The notes: a model not told the origin generated them from the letters alone. DNA of 64,000 nt from Candidatus Latescibacterota bacterium (GCA_022819745.1 JAJEGS010000055.1:124001-188000); one strand, 5' to 3'. Shown: positions 15,782-25,230, counted from the first letter of the stretch. Translations and numbers: made by a program.

Positions 15782-17362
15782 TCAGGCAAAGTACTCCTCG
15801 TCGTCCCGCAGCGCATTGCGGTGCGGCAGATATTCGACGACCAGTTCCACATCCACTAAGGTCACCGGGTGAATGAGCTGGGCGTCCTTCTCCACGACCT
15901 CCACCTCCACCGTATTTATCCCCCGCTGGGGCAGGCGCTGGATCTGCTTGAGATCAATGTGCAGCCGGTACCCGTTGACTGCGTAATCCGGTCTGGGGCG
16001 CAACTGGTAGGTCCAGTCGGCCTTGCGCCACGCGGTCTCGGGTATTTCATCGCCATTCCACTTCAGCCGGATCCGATCCTCGTACGTCAGGTGCTGCAAC
16101 ATCAGGCGCAACTCGCAGCGCCACAACTCGTCGGCTCGGTCTCGGCTGGCCACGTCGTCGCTCACTTCCAGCGTGAACGGCCGCGCTGGATCGCCGCACG
16201 GCAATTCGGCGGGTAGCTGTTCGGTTAGGCCATGGGTAGGGGCTGACTTGGGATTGATAGGGATGCCGAGCCGGTACCGCTTGTCGAGATTGTCCAGCAA
16301 GTCTGGATGCCCCATAAACCGCAGCCTGCCAGCCGCCTCGTCATCGTATGGATAGCGTTTGGGCATTGGGTAATACGTGTGGAAGAACACGCCGTGGACC
16401 CCAGCGGCATAGGCATTGGCTGCAGCGGCCCGCACTGTCGGGCGGGAAAGCTCGGGGTTATTGGTCGATTCCATACCTGCCAAGACCCGCACATCCCTAC
16501 CTTCGGCGGCGGCGACAACGGCCCGCAATCCAGTGGTGTCGTTGGCGAAACCACCGACGACCTGCATGCAGATCAGTGCGTCGACGATCCCCTCCTCGAT
16601 CCAGGTCTCCACGTCCATCCCCATCCGCTTATTGCCGTCGAGGGTCGCGCCTATGCGGACCACCAATCGCTTGGGACGGTCCTGCTCTGCGGCGGCCCGG
16701 TCGCAGACCCGGCGTATTTCCCGCATCCACTCGGTCAGGGTCTCGGTGTGCTCGGCGACCTCTCCGCGGCCGATAAACGGCGCGTAGTCACACATGTTTA
16801 GCTCAATGCCGTCGCTGGGGTAATCTCCGACTAGTTCGGCGATTACTGCCAGCCGGTCCGCCCGAACTTCGGGGATGGCAAAGGACAGCCGGTTGGGGTT
16901 GTCGAAGCGGGCCTCGGGGTATTCGGGCTCGTCGCCAACTTGCCATTCGGGATGTTCGGTGGTGAAGTCGGCCACCCGGCAATTGGTGACGCGGTCGTGC
17001 GGTGTGTGAATCATGTTCAACAACAGGCTGGGCAGAAACTGGAAACCGCGCTGCTGCGTCCGCTGGCACACGAGCATGAGCGGGTCCGTGCCCTGTTCGA
17101 TCATCAGCTTGGCGTTGTGCGCCGCCCGCCACCAAATATCGTGGTCGGTCAGATCGACGTTGTGCCCCCAGCGCTCGCCCACCTTGGTGGCGTAGAGCAA
17201 AACGCTGCAATCGCCTACAGCATAGGTGATGGTGTCAATGCCGAGGTCGACCAGTTCGTCGATAGGCTCTAGGTATTGCTTGACCCCCATGGGCGGCTCG
17301 TACAAGTACACGCTTGAATGACGGCCGTCGGTGTAGAAAATCACCTCGTGGGTCTTGCTCAT
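15782..17362 (-). CDS. TIM-barrel protein, glycoside hydrolase-like, unassigned
   Basis: A 526-residue cytoplasmic protein; GGAGGA precedes the ATG. A TIM-barrel pattern is visible: DELVDLGIDTITYAVGD, DGIELNMCDYAPFIGRGE (about residue 190), RLVVRIGATLDGN, IEEGIVDALICMQVVG, VRVLAGMEST, YAAGVHGVFFHTYY. A beta-sandwich follows from about residue 370 (RPFTLEVSDD, RIRLKWNGDEIP, INTVEVEVVEK). This two-part layout is like putative family-10-like or DUF-type glycosidases seen in planctomycete-like genomes. Candidate acids are E194 in GIELN and E290s in GMEST, but the assignment is unsure. It reads divergently from the dioxygenase at 17537. Confidence 0.5.
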   Translation of the reverse strand: MSKTHEVIFYTDGRHSSVYLYEPPMGVKQYLEPIDELVDLGIDTITYAVGDCSVLLYATKVGERWGHNVDLTDHDIWWRAAHNAKLMIEQGTDPLMLVCQRTQQRGFQFLPSLLLNMIHTPHDRVTNCRVADFTTEHPEWQVGDEPEYPEARFDNPNRLSFAIPEVRADRLAVIAELVGDYPSDGIELNMCDYAPFIGRGEVAEHTETLTEWMREIRRVCDRAAAEQDRPKRLVVRIGATLDGNKRMGMDVETWIEEGIVDALICMQVVGGFANDTTGLRAVVAAAEGRDVRVLAGMESTNNPELSRPTVRAAAANAYAAGVHGVFFHTYYPMPKRYPYDDEAAGRLRFMGHPDLLDNLDKRYRLGIPINPKSAPTHGLTEQLPAELPCGDPARPFTLEVSDDVASRDRADELWRCELRLMLQHLTYEDRIRLKWNGDEIPETAWRKADWTYQLRPRPDYAVNGYRLHIDLKQIQRLPQRGINTVEVEVVEKDAQLIHPVTLVDVELVVEYLPHRNALRDDEEYFA

Positions 17363-17536
17363 AATCGTCCTCCTCGTCTCTTACTTGGCGCTGCGACCTT
17401 TTGACCTTACAGCGCCAATCCGTGCGTCAACAGGTGCAATTAACCCCAGCCGGACGGCGCGATCAAGTCTCTTTGGCGGGATATTGACTCACCATTGACA
17501 ATGCCCTATGCTTGGCCAAAATAATTGAGGATGCCC

Positions 17537-18427
17537 ATGATCACCGATGAGCAATTGGCCCAGTACGAAGAGCAGGGTGCCGTAACCATTGATAGCCCCT
17601 TCACCACCGAGCAGTTGGACCGAGCAGAGGCGGCGTGGGATCGCTTGCGCGACAACGGCGGTGCACCGTACGAGGATCCGGATTACGTCGAAGTTATCCA
17701 GCACCCGTACTTTGAAGAAGTGGCCAAAAAGCTGCTGCGCGCCGATGCGGTCCATCTGTGGTGGGGCTTGGCCCCCCACGAGCGGGCTCCGGCCTCAGCG
17801 CCGTACGACGATCTCCGCGAGCAGTGGGCGCGCGGGTGCCATGTGGATATCCAGGCCACACTGGAGGATTTTGAGGCCACCCCTCGCCGGATGCGGGCCG
17901 AGTTGTGGTTCTGGCTCAACGATGTGCCCGCGCACCGCGGTGCCATGCGCATCCTACCCGGCAGCCACCGCTCCATCATGGAGCACTGGAGTCGGGTCCT
18001 CCGGCCCGAGCACAAAGCCGAACTGCCTCGCGTACACGGCCTGCGGCCGGCTCCAGTTCCGGCGACTGCGGCTGCTTTCCCCGAGTACATCCCGGATCTG
18101 GGCGAGAGGCCCTATCTCGAATGCGAGCCTATTCCCGCAGTGGCGCGGCGGGGACAAATTCTGGTGCTCTGCAGCGCTGGACTGCACTCGGCTTGGCAGA
18201 ACGAGGACACCGTGCCCCGCAAAGCCATGGGCACTTCGTGGATCGCCGCTGGGGTTTCAGGCGGCCTGCCCAAGAACCAGCGCGATGCCCTGATGGACTT
18301 CTTCCCCCGGCTGCGGTGCCAACTGCGCCCGGACCGCGCCCACATTGTGCCGGATCATTTCGACTGGCTCTTTGAAAGCGACTACGATCCGCGCTGGCTG
18401 GAGACTTTTCCGCCCTCCCATCCATAG
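17537..18427 (+). CDS. Phytanoyl-CoA dioxygenase (PhyH)-like Fe(II)/2-oxoglutarate oxygenase
   Basis: About 296 residues; the ATG at 17537 has GAGG 6-9 bases upstream. The facial triad can be placed: H102 and D104 in GCHVDIQ, and the distal H217 in SAGLHSAWQNE. MRILPGSHRS is the usual family loop between them. These enzymes hydroxylate a small organic substrate using O2 and 2-oxoglutarate; the substrate of the many bacterial paralogs is generally unknown. A possible promoter, TTGACA at 17495-17500, lies in the divergent intergenic region shared with the TIM-barrel gene. A second, more distant PhyH protein is at 34799. Confidence 0.8.
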   Translation: MITDEQLAQYEEQGAVTIDSPFTTEQLDRAEAAWDRLRDNGGAPYEDPDYVEVIQHPYFEEVAKKLLRADAVHLWWGLAPHERAPASAPYDDLREQWARGCHVDIQATLEDFEATPRRMRAELWFWLNDVPAHRGAMRILPGSHRSIMEHWSRVLRPEHKAELPRVHGLRPAPVPATAAAFPEYIPDLGERPYLECEPIPAVARRGQILVLCSAGLHSAWQNEDTVPRKAMGTSWIAAGVSGGLPKNQRDALMDFFPRLRCQLRPDRAHIVPDHFDWLFESDYDPRWLETFPPSHP

Positions 18428-18477
18428 GCGAAGACTCCGTCCTCTACTGTCTCGATTCCGCCGACTGAGGTTTTCCT

Positions 18478-19608
18478 CTAGCTCTTCTGAGAACTCGGCT
18501 GGACTTCTGTGACGAAGAAGTCGTCGGGGAGGATGCTCTTGGTCTCGACCCCGTGACTGTACTCGGGCAGGCCGATTGTCGTCACCACGCCCATGGCCGT
18601 GAAGTGCTCGCACTCGCCGCTGGCTCCGCTCTTATTGCCCCCGCCGTGGCCGCGCAGCCAGGCATCATTGATGACGCGCTCACCCTTCCATATACCTCGG
18701 GTGGCATTGAGGTGGCCGAAGCGCGCCAGATCCGAGGCGCTGATGACCACCCAACCCGGGCCGCTGCGCACGACTTGGCCGCCGATCTCATAGGGTGGAT
18801 CGAGGTAGGTGTATGCGTCTGGAATGGTGGGATAGAGGTATTTCCGCTCTTTTACTTCGCCGCCGGCGAGCCAGTCCCAGCGCTCGTACGGGATGCCAAT
18901 GGCGTCGAACAGGCGCTCCTGGACCACGTCTTTGAGGTCGCGTCCCCAAACGTAGGTCAGCGCTTGGCCCAACCGCCAGAAGCCGGCGCTGCTGTACAGC
19001 CCTTGAGTGCCCGGTTCGGCGTGGGCGTAGCAGTCGTAGAAGGGATCGCCCGTCCAATGGGCCCATTCGGGGATGCCGGGAACTGCGTCCCGCTCTTCGA
19101 GACCCGTGCGCTGCTCCCGCCAGCGGTTGCCGATTTCAAAGGGGAAGCCGCCCCAGTGCAGGCTTTCGTCTCGTCGCCCGATCAAGTGGCGCCAAGTGAG
19201 TTTTTGGTGGTGGCCGCAATCTAGGTACTTGTGCTCATGCGACAACTGCCCGGCTCCGGTCCACGTTTGGTGGATCGGCTCGTCCGGGTCGAGGAGGCCG
19301 TCGGCAACGGCCGCGCCCAGCGCCACCCACGTTAGGGCCTTGCCGACCGAGGCCGTCTGATGCCGATAGTGGGGGTCGCCCCAAGCGTGTACTAGGTATC
19401 CGCCGCGCGTGAGCACGGTGCCGTACTGGTCGCCGCGGTGATCCTCGCCGCCAAAGCTCGCGCCTCTGACATCGAGGCCGTCCAGCCAAGCGGCGAATTT
19501 CCGCGTATCGAGACCGGCTTCGGCGGGCGTGATTTGCACCCAGTCGCGATCTGGGTATGCGACCCAGTCTGGTACTTGTACTGTTGCTGTCGGGGCGATC
19601 AGATGCAT
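18478..19608 (-). CDS. Serine hydrolase, beta-lactamase/class C-like fold
   Basis: A 376-residue protein of the beta-lactamase-related family (PF00144 type). The catalytic SxxK motif is S87-V-G-K90 in QTASVGKALTW; the second motif is GLYSSAGFWRLGQ, with Tyr followed by Ser instead of the usual YxN; HGGG near the C-terminus may play the KTG/HxG role. No signal peptide is seen, so it probably acts in the cytoplasm on an ester or amide rather than on peptidoglycan. No clear ribosome binding site. It is convergent with the dioxygenase and divergent from the isomerase at 19716. Confidence 0.7.
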   Translation of the reverse strand: MHLIAPTATVQVPDWVAYPDRDWVQITPAEAGLDTRKFAAWLDGLDVRGASFGGEDHRGDQYGTVLTRGGYLVHAWGDPHYRHQTASVGKALTWVALGAAVADGLLDPDEPIHQTWTGAGQLSHEHKYLDCGHHQKLTWRHLIGRRDESLHWGGFPFEIGNRWREQRTGLEERDAVPGIPEWAHWTGDPFYDCYAHAEPGTQGLYSSAGFWRLGQALTYVWGRDLKDVVQERLFDAIGIPYERWDWLAGGEVKERKYLYPTIPDAYTYLDPPYEIGGQVVRSGPGWVVISASDLARFGHLNATRGIWKGERVINDAWLRGHGGGNKSGASGECEHFTAMGVVTTIGLPEYSHGVETKSILPDDFFVTEVQPSSQKS

Positions 19609-19715
19609 GGTTCAACTTTTCTGTGTAGTGTATTATAAGGATCTTTTTGGGCGCTCGGTCAAGGTCGAGCGCATGGGCGACTTTTGCCCGATGCACCCGG
19701 ACACACCGACATCGC

Positions 19716-20606
19716 ATGATCAAACTAGGCTGCAACGCCATGCTGCGGGTCGCCGAAGACCTGCCCTATGCCGACAAGGAAGACCCGCGCAACTGGCTGG
19801 ACATCGCCGCCTTGGTGCGCCAGATCCGCGCCTGGGACCTCGACGTGGTCGACTTTCAGCTCTTCCGCGGCTTTCGCGCCCGGGACCCGGCCTATCTGCG
19901 CTCCATCAAGGCCCTCTGCCAGCAGTGCGGCCTGCCCATTGGCTTTTTGGGCGTGGGCCGCGGCTTTGTCGGCGTCGAGCAGATCGACGGCCGCCCTCAG
20001 GGCGTTGCCCTGCCCCAAGCCGAACGCCGCCGGCGCATTGCCGAGGTCAAAGAGGGCATTGATCTGGCCGCCTTTATGGGCGCGCCCTTGGTCCGCCTCT
20101 TCGGCGGCGGCATCCCCGCCGCAGCCGAAGACCGCCGCGTCCTGTGGCAGGACGCCATTGGCAGCTTCCAGGAGGTCTGCGACTACGCCGCCGGCAAAGG
20201 CATATTCGTCGGCCTCCACAACCACGCCCCGGTCATCGCGCCCACTGGGGACGATATTCTCAAAATACTGCGCGATGTCAACCGCGAAAACTTCACCTTC
20301 ATCCTCGACACGGGCTGGTGGCAAGGCTCGCCGGGCGCGGCACCCTCCGGGGACGAGGATCCCGCGGTCGACTTCTATGACTTCATGGAGCAGACCGCGC
20401 CCCACGCCACCTATGTGCGAGCCAAAATATACAAAATCGACCACGGCCGGGAGGAGTGGCTCGACTACGAGCGGATTGTCGAAATTCTCCGCCAAGTCGA
20501 CTTCAACGGCAATATGTCCATCGTCTTCGAGGGCCAGGGCAATGCGGTGAGCGACCTCGAGGCCATTGGCCTGGCCGTCGCCTACCTGCGGGGATTACTC
20601 GCCTAG
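19716..20606 (+). CDS. Sugar phosphate isomerase/epimerase-like TIM barrel
   Basis: About 296 residues from the ATG at 19716 (upstream codons of the frame are Arg-rich read-through without family similarity). Xylose isomerase-like barrel features: IRAWDLDVVDFQLFRGF, IDLAAFMGAPLVRLFGG, GIFVGLHNHAPVIAPTGDDILKIL (metal-binding His/Glu region), FTFILDTGWW (Asp), and SIVFEGQGN with a late Glu. Probably cytoplasmic, metal dependent, acting on a sugar or polyol. No obvious ribosome binding site. Flanked by a serine hydrolase (divergent) and a D-hydroxyacid dehydrogenase (convergent). Confidence 0.75.
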   Translation: MIKLGCNAMLRVAEDLPYADKEDPRNWLDIAALVRQIRAWDLDVVDFQLFRGFRARDPAYLRSIKALCQQCGLPIGFLGVGRGFVGVEQIDGRPQGVALPQAERRRRIAEVKEGIDLAAFMGAPLVRLFGGGIPAAAEDRRVLWQDAIGSFQEVCDYAAGKGIFVGLHNHAPVIAPTGDDILKILRDVNRENFTFILDTGWWQGSPGAAPSGDEDPAVDFYDFMEQTAPHATYVRAKIYKIDHGREEWLDYERIVEILRQVDFNGNMSIVFEGQGNAVSDLEAIGLAVAYLRGLLA

Positions 20607-20620
20607 AAGCGGTTTCATAC

Positions 20621-20719
20621 TCAGGCAATGGCCAGTTCCCGCAGGCGCACGACCATGGCCCGCCTTTGGGGACCGGCGATTTCGATTAGGTGATCGGTAT
20701 ATTGGAGTGGGGTCAGCAT
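20621..20719 (-). CDS. Small ORF downstream of the dehydrogenase (32 aa)
   Basis: A 32-codon frame starts 2 bases after the stop of the D-hydroxyacid dehydrogenase. It reads MLTPLQYTDHLIEIAG, then an Arg-rich stretch, and ends LRELAIA. No good ribosome binding site beyond a weak GAGAG. It could be a tiny coupled gene or the 5' scrap of a lost gene; no family recognised. Confidence 0.25.
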   Translation of the reverse strand: MLTPLQYTDHLIEIAGPQRRAMVVRLRELAIA

Positions 20720-20721
20720 GG

Positions 20722-21795
20722 TCAACTCTCACTACCCCGGCGGTTGGCGATGGAGCGCGGCGTTAGGTCGAAGAGGGTTTCGTGCCCGTGGAAGAAGCGG
20801 TCGAGCTCATCGACCATTAGCTCGAAAAAGCGCGGATAGCTCTGCTCGGTCACGCCGGCGATGTGAGGGGTGACGAAGACGTTTTCGAGGTGGAGGATCT
20901 CCTTGTCGCCATAGGCGTTGTCCTGGCCCACATCCGGGTCGAACACGTCAAGACCGGCGACGATATCGCCCTGTTTGAGTCGCTGAACCAGCGCATCTGA
21001 ATCCACCACTTTGCCGCGCGACACATTGACGAATACTGCGCCCGGCTGGATTAGGTCTAGCTCTCGTTGGCCAATCATGCGCTCGGTGCGCGGGGTGTGT
21101 GGGGCTAGGCAGACGATGGCGTCGCATTGAGACATCACGTTGTCCAGTGAGGTTTTGAGGAAGCCGACGGCGTCGGCCATCTCCCGCGCCAGATAGGGAT
21201 CATACACCCACACTTCGTTCTGGAAGGGGCGCAAAAACTGGATCAGTCGTCGGCCAATGTGCCCGCAGCCGATCAGGCCGACGCGCTTGCCGGTCAGATC
21301 GCCGTGGATAAAGCCAAAGTCGCTGTGCGGACGAGGGCTCACGTCGCCGGCGATGAGGCGGCGGAACTGGGCACCGGCGTTGCGCAGGGAGATGATGATG
21401 AGCGCCAAGGCCCACTCGGACACTGGATACGACGAGCCGTTGGTCGTATCGACCGTGCAGACGCCCCGCGTCCAAGCGGCCTCGACGTCGATGCGGCTGG
21501 CAAAGCGGTCGCCTTCCAACTCGCCGATGATTTTTAGGTCGGGGGCTTGATCCAAGATTGCGGCATCGATTGTCGGGCAGCCGTGGCAGACGACCAAGCC
21601 GTCGTAGCTACCTAGCCGCTCGCCTAGCGCACGGGCGCTTTCGGGGTCTGCATTGGTGTCGTAAATGCCGCCGCCTTCGCATTCGAACCAGTCCCAGTCG
21701 GCGAAGATTTCGAGGCGTGCGAAATCGGTCGCGGCGAGGTACTGTTCGCGCACGTGTTTGTTGCAGGCGATGAGTATTTGGGGACGTGAGTTCAT
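20722..21795 (-). CDS. D-isomer-specific 2-hydroxyacid dehydrogenase
   Basis: A 357-residue NAD-dependent dehydrogenase. The Rossmann fingerprint GLIGCGHIGRRL sits at about 173-184, the catalytic Arg260 in VNVSRGKVVD, and the catalytic His311 in VFVTPHIAG. The position normally held by the catalytic Glu (LDVFxxEP) reads LDVFDPDVGQD here, so Asp may replace Glu, which is unusual. A GGAG ribosome binding site precedes the ATG. Reaction: reversible reduction of a 2-oxoacid to a D-2-hydroxyacid in the cytoplasm; substrate unknown. The NodB-like gene lies 25 bases upstream on the same strand, so the two form an operon. Confidence 0.85.
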   Translation of the reverse strand: MNSRPQILIACNKHVREQYLAATDFARLEIFADWDWFECEGGGIYDTNADPESARALGERLGSYDGLVVCHGCPTIDAAILDQAPDLKIIGELEGDRFASRIDVEAAWTRGVCTVDTTNGSSYPVSEWALALIIISLRNAGAQFRRLIAGDVSPRPHSDFGFIHGDLTGKRVGLIGCGHIGRRLIQFLRPFQNEVWVYDPYLAREMADAVGFLKTSLDNVMSQCDAIVCLAPHTPRTERMIGQRELDLIQPGAVFVNVSRGKVVDSDALVQRLKQGDIVAGLDVFDPDVGQDNAYGDKEILHLENVFVTPHIAGVTEQSYPRFFELMVDELDRFFHGHETLFDLTPRSIANRRGSES

Positions 21796-21820
21796 GGTTG
21801 CAGTCTCCGTGTTAAGTTGG

Positions 21821-23026
21821 TTATTCCACTTCTACTAGCACTTGGCGTTGGGCTGGGTCAAAGGCGACTAAAGTAGCTCCGTCCTCTAACAGGAAAGTGT
21901 CGCTTTTAAAGGCAGCGCGGTTCGCAGCTCTCGTTAATGGGTGACCATCTACCCGGACTGAGCGCACCTCTCTATTAGTTAGGCGCAGAGTTAGGTTAGG
22001 GGTCTGCACTGGCAAATCCAGGCGGACGGTGTTTCCTTCGACTGCGATCTCGGCCATTGCGCGGGCGCAGGCATAGGTGGTGATCTGGCTACAGGTGCGC
22101 CATTGGGTGCGCTCTCCCCTCGGATCGCGCTCGGCGAGGCGGCTCACCACCTTCTTGAATGCGTTAAAGCCGCGCCGGTCTGCATCGTGTAGTCCATAAA
22201 ACCCCTGCCAATGGCTGATGAGCACAGCCGGTTCGCCTGCGTCGATGAGGGTCGGTAGGCGGCCGCCCTCCAAGTCGGGAGTGATGTACTTGTCGGGATC
22301 GACCTCGCCATACCCGGTCCAACTGCCGGTCCAGTCGCCAGTGGAAGCGATGATTTCGCCGGTGGCTTGGCCGGTTTGGAGATCGGGGTACCACACGGGG
22401 GTTTCTACTGTATCCTCCCTAGAGACCCGCTGAAAAAAGTAGGGCACGGGGTTGCCCGTGACTTGGCGCACGGCCTCGCCAGCACAGCGGGCGTAAAAGG
22501 GCAAGGTGCGGCCGCCGAAACCGCCCGGTGAAGTTACTCCTTGGGGCGTCAGGCCCACAGCGACTAGAATGCGGCACGCTTGGGCGATGTACTCGGTGAC
22601 CAACTCCTCTTGATCCTCGGGCAGCGCGGCCCAATCGTATTGCTCCCATATTCTAGAGGGCAGCGGCTGCAAGGTTTTGGGGTCTAGCACGAACGTGTGG
22701 GTGAGCATCTCGGGCGTGATGTCGAAGGCGGGGACGATGATCTCGCGGCACATGGCCAGCCATTCGTCTTGCTGGGCTTTGCTGAAGAGGGGCAGTCCCT
22801 CGTCGATGCGCCCTAGGGCCGCTGGGCAGGGCACTACTGAGAATTTGCCCCGGACGCCGCTTGCCAGGCACCACTCGGCAAATTCGCGGGTAAAGGATGT
22901 AGGATGGACCACTGGCACGTCCTCCCAGCGCTGGGGACGGCCCTCGGCGATAGTGCGGTCGCGGAGGAAGAAATAGTTGAGGTTGACCAGCACCGTGGAA
23001 TCGTCGAAGATGATGGACAAGGGCAC
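21821..23026 (-). CDS. NodB/polysaccharide deacetylase-like protein (uncertain)
   Basis: About 401 residues from a GTG at 23026. The opening SIIFDDSTVLVNLNYFF with a double Asp, GVRGKFSVVP, a THTFVLD segment, and VLISHWQGFYG match the layout of NodB-type deacetylases (metal-binding DD, later His), followed by a short beta domain (RLDLPVQTPNLTLRLTN). Substrate unknown. The GTG start has no ribosome binding site. A strong AGGAGG at 23069-23074 is instead spaced 6 bases from an in-frame CTG at 23060-23062, which would add 12 residues (FAEIARHALDRV after the initiator). I suspect the CTG is the real start. It shares an operon with the downstream dehydrogenase. Confidence 0.55.
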   Translation of the reverse strand: MPLSIIFDDSTVLVNLNYFFLRDRTIAEGRPQRWEDVPVVHPTSFTREFAEWCLASGVRGKFSVVPCPAALGRIDEGLPLFSKAQQDEWLAMCREIIVPAFDITPEMLTHTFVLDPKTLQPLPSRIWEQYDWAALPEDQEELVTEYIAQACRILVAVGLTPQGVTSPGGFGGRTLPFYARCAGEAVRQVTGNPVPYFFQRVSREDTVETPVWYPDLQTGQATGEIIASTGDWTGSWTGYGEVDPDKYITPDLEGGRLPTLIDAGEPAVLISHWQGFYGLHDADRRGFNAFKKVVSRLAERDPRGERTQWRTCSQITTYACARAMAEIAVEGNTVRLDLPVQTPNLTLRLTNREVRSVRVDGHPLTRAANRAAFKSDTFLLEDGATLVAFDPAQRQVLVEVE

Positions 23027-23068
23027 TCGATCGAGAGCGTGGCGGGCGATTTCAGCGAACAGGGGACA

Positions 23069-23074
23069 CCTCCT
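23069..23074 (-). promoter_or_regulatory. Strong ribosome binding site in front of a CTG codon
   Basis: On the minus strand a consensus AGGAGG, preceded by AAA, lies 6 bases before the CTG at 23060-23062, which is in frame with the NodB-like gene. No ATG, GTG or TTG lies at a matching distance. Confidence 0.55.
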
Positions 23075-23199
23075 TTTTATGCCAATCTGCTATTCGGCGT
23101 CTAATATACTATGCTGTCTTGCCGTGACAAAAACTGCACCCAGCGGGGTAAAGCCGCCTTGTACCGACTGGAGTTGACCTCTGATCTGCTAGGCGAAGG

Positions 23200-25230
23200 A
23201 TGCGACCGGTGACCAATCGCCCGCGCGCCGCCGTGCGCCTCGCCGGTGCGGCCCTGCTGCTCAGTGGCTTGGCTTTCAATCCGCTGGGACTTGCGCATTT
23301 TTTTCCGGCGCATTCGCTTGGCACCGAGGGTATCATCGTCCTTCAGATCGCCTTGCTCTTTGGTGGCGGTTGGCTCGTTTGGCGTTGTCCTCGGCTGCCG
23401 CTGATTCCCATTGCGCTCGTCGCTTTCATCTTTGGCTCGCTTGCCGTTCTCGGAGGATACGGTACGGTCCGCTCACTGCAAAAGGTGCAGGAACGCAATC
23501 GGCTCTTGGCGACTATTGATCGCAGCGAAGCGGTGCAACAACATCTGAGTGGCGAGGTTCTGCCGCTGCTCGCCTTGGGGATGTACCAAGGTCAACTGCC
23601 CGCGGTACCGGCTCGCGCGCTTTTTGCCGACGCGGTTGATGTTGCGGATGTGGGGCAGACGGGGGAGGCGACCGAAGTTGTCCCGGCGCTGGGTATTAAG
23701 CGTCAGCATTGGCGGATTGCATCCGTCGAGCAGTTCCATGGTTCAGACATTCAACTGTGGAATTCGCTCTTGGCTGAGGTGCATCCCATCGACTATGCGG
23801 CCTTTCACATTGAGACCGGGCATTTTCTCGACGCGGAAGAGACGATTTACCAAGCCCACTTGCGCTTCGACGCCTCGGCGCAGACACAAGACGGCACTCG
23901 CGCGCAAATACTGGCTCGGCTGATGCTCGAATGGCAGCAGGGGGAAGATGGTGCTTGGCGGATTCAGCGCTGGGAGACCGAATCGTTGGAGGTGCTCACG
24001 CGGGAGCACGCGCTTTTTGCCGAAGTCCTCGACGAGGCGCTTCCGCGCGACGAGGATCGCGACCGGGCTAGGTTTTCGCGCCACGCCGCACTGGTGCGCC
24101 AGTCGTTTAGCGACTCTGCGTTTGTCGCGCCGCATCGCCATTTCACCCGCCAAGCCTTTGACCGCCATCCCGGCATCAGCGCAGTGGATATCGACGCCGA
24201 TGGATACGACGACCTGTACATTGCTGTGCGTCAGGGGCGGAACATGCTGTTGCGCAATGGCGGCGACGGCACGTTTACCGAGTGCGCAGCCCAATACGGC
24301 CTCGATGTGGAGCACCACACGGCCGCTGCGCTTTTCGCCGACTTTGACAACGACGGCGACCCGGATGTCTTCCTCGGCCGCACGCTTGCGCCGAGCCTTT
24401 ACATGGTCAACGAGGATGGGCACTTCGCCTCCCGCGATTTGGGCGATGGCGTCTTGCCGTTCCTCGTGGCTTCGATCTCAGCGGCCGATTACGACGGCGA
24501 CGGTCTGCTCGATGCGTACTTCTCCACGTATGCCGCGCGGATGTTGCTCGCCGCGGTTCCCTCTGCGTCCCGAGCTGATTCTTGGGGCGGCGCGCTGCTG
24601 GCCGACTTCCTGCCTGCGGATCACGCTCGCACACTCTACGGCCTGAGCCGCGACCGCATCGGCCATCTCATCTACGACGCGCCTGGGCCGCCCAACGTCC
24701 TGTTGCGCAACCTCGGCAACGGACGCTTTGAGCCAACTGCTGCCGTATGGCGCAATACGTTACAGGCGACTTGGGCCGACTACGACCGCGATGGCGACCC
24801 GGATCTCTACCTCGCCAACGACTTTGCCGCTAATAACTTGCTCCGCAATGACGGCGGTGCCCTCGTCGATGTCACCGAGGAGAGCGGGGCTGCGGATCCG
24901 GGCTTTGGCATGGGCGCGAGTTGGGCCGATTACGACGGAGATGGCCGTCAAGACTTATACGTGACCAACATGCACAGCAGTGCTGGTCGCCGCATCACGG
25001 AAGCCGCTGGGCAGGCGGGTGCGGCGTTTGCCCCTTTGGCTCGGGGCAACTCCCTACTGCGGAACGGCAGTGAGGGTTTCACTCTCGTCGCAGACTCGCC
25101 GGTGGAAGACGGCGGCTGGGGTTGGGGCGGCCAATTTTTGGACTTTGACAACGACGGCGATTTCGACATCTACGCTCTGAGCGGTTACTACACTCCGCCG
25201 TCCGAAGTCGCTCTCCCGGAGGATACCTGA
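23200..25230 (+). CDS. FG-GAP repeat membrane protein (CRTAC1-like), N-terminal part, ended by in-frame TGA
   Basis: A 676-codon frame with three predicted membrane segments near the N-terminus (AAVRLAGAALLLSGLAF; GIIVLQIALLFGGGWLVW; LIPIALVAFIFGSLAVL), a globular region to about residue 310, and then FG-GAP/VCBS repeats with calcium loops (DIDADGYDD, DFDNDGDPD, DYDGDGLLD, DYDRDGDPD, DYDGDGRQD, DFDNDGDFD). It stops at TGA 25228-25230, but the same frame continues at once into the missing repeat and the ASPIC/UnbV domain (25231-25869). The intact gene would have about 889 residues. Probably cell-surface or periplasm-facing. Divergent from the NodB-like gene, with a 170-base intergenic region. 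Confidence 0.8.
   Translation: MRPVTNRPRAAVRLAGAALLLSGLAFNPLGLAHFFPAHSLGTEGIIVLQIALLFGGGWLVWRCPRLPLIPIALVAFIFGSLAVLGGYGTVRSLQKVQERNRLLATIDRSEAVQQHLSGEVLPLLALGMYQGQLPAVPARALFADAVDVADVGQTGEATEVVPALGIKRQHWRIASVEQFHGSDIQLWNSLLAEVHPIDYAAFHIETGHFLDAEETIYQAHLRFDASAQTQDGTRAQILARLMLEWQQGEDGAWRIQRWETESLEVLTREHALFAEVLDEALPRDEDRDRARFSRHAALVRQSFSDSAFVAPHRHFTRQAFDRHPGISAVDIDADGYDDLYIAVRQGRNMLLRNGGDGTFTECAAQYGLDVEHHTAAALFADFDNDGDPDVFLGRTLAPSLYMVNEDGHFASRDLGDGVLPFLVASISAADYDGDGLLDAYFSTYAARMLLAAVPSASRADSWGGALLADFLPADHARTLYGLSRDRIGHLIYDAPGPPNVLLRNLGNGRFEPTAAVWRNTLQATWADYDRDGDPDLYLANDFAANNLLRNDGGALVDVTEESGAADPGFGMGASWADYDGDGRQDLYVTNMHSSAGRRITEAAGQAGAAFAPLARGNSLLRNGSEGFTLVADSPVEDGGWGWGGQFLDFDNDGDFDIYALSGYYTPPSEVALPEDT

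Noticed and set aside
25228..25230. TGA as selenocysteine or reassigned codon
   Set aside because: TGA ends many intact genes here, no SECIS-like stem was apparent just after it, and the affected position is not a redox motif.
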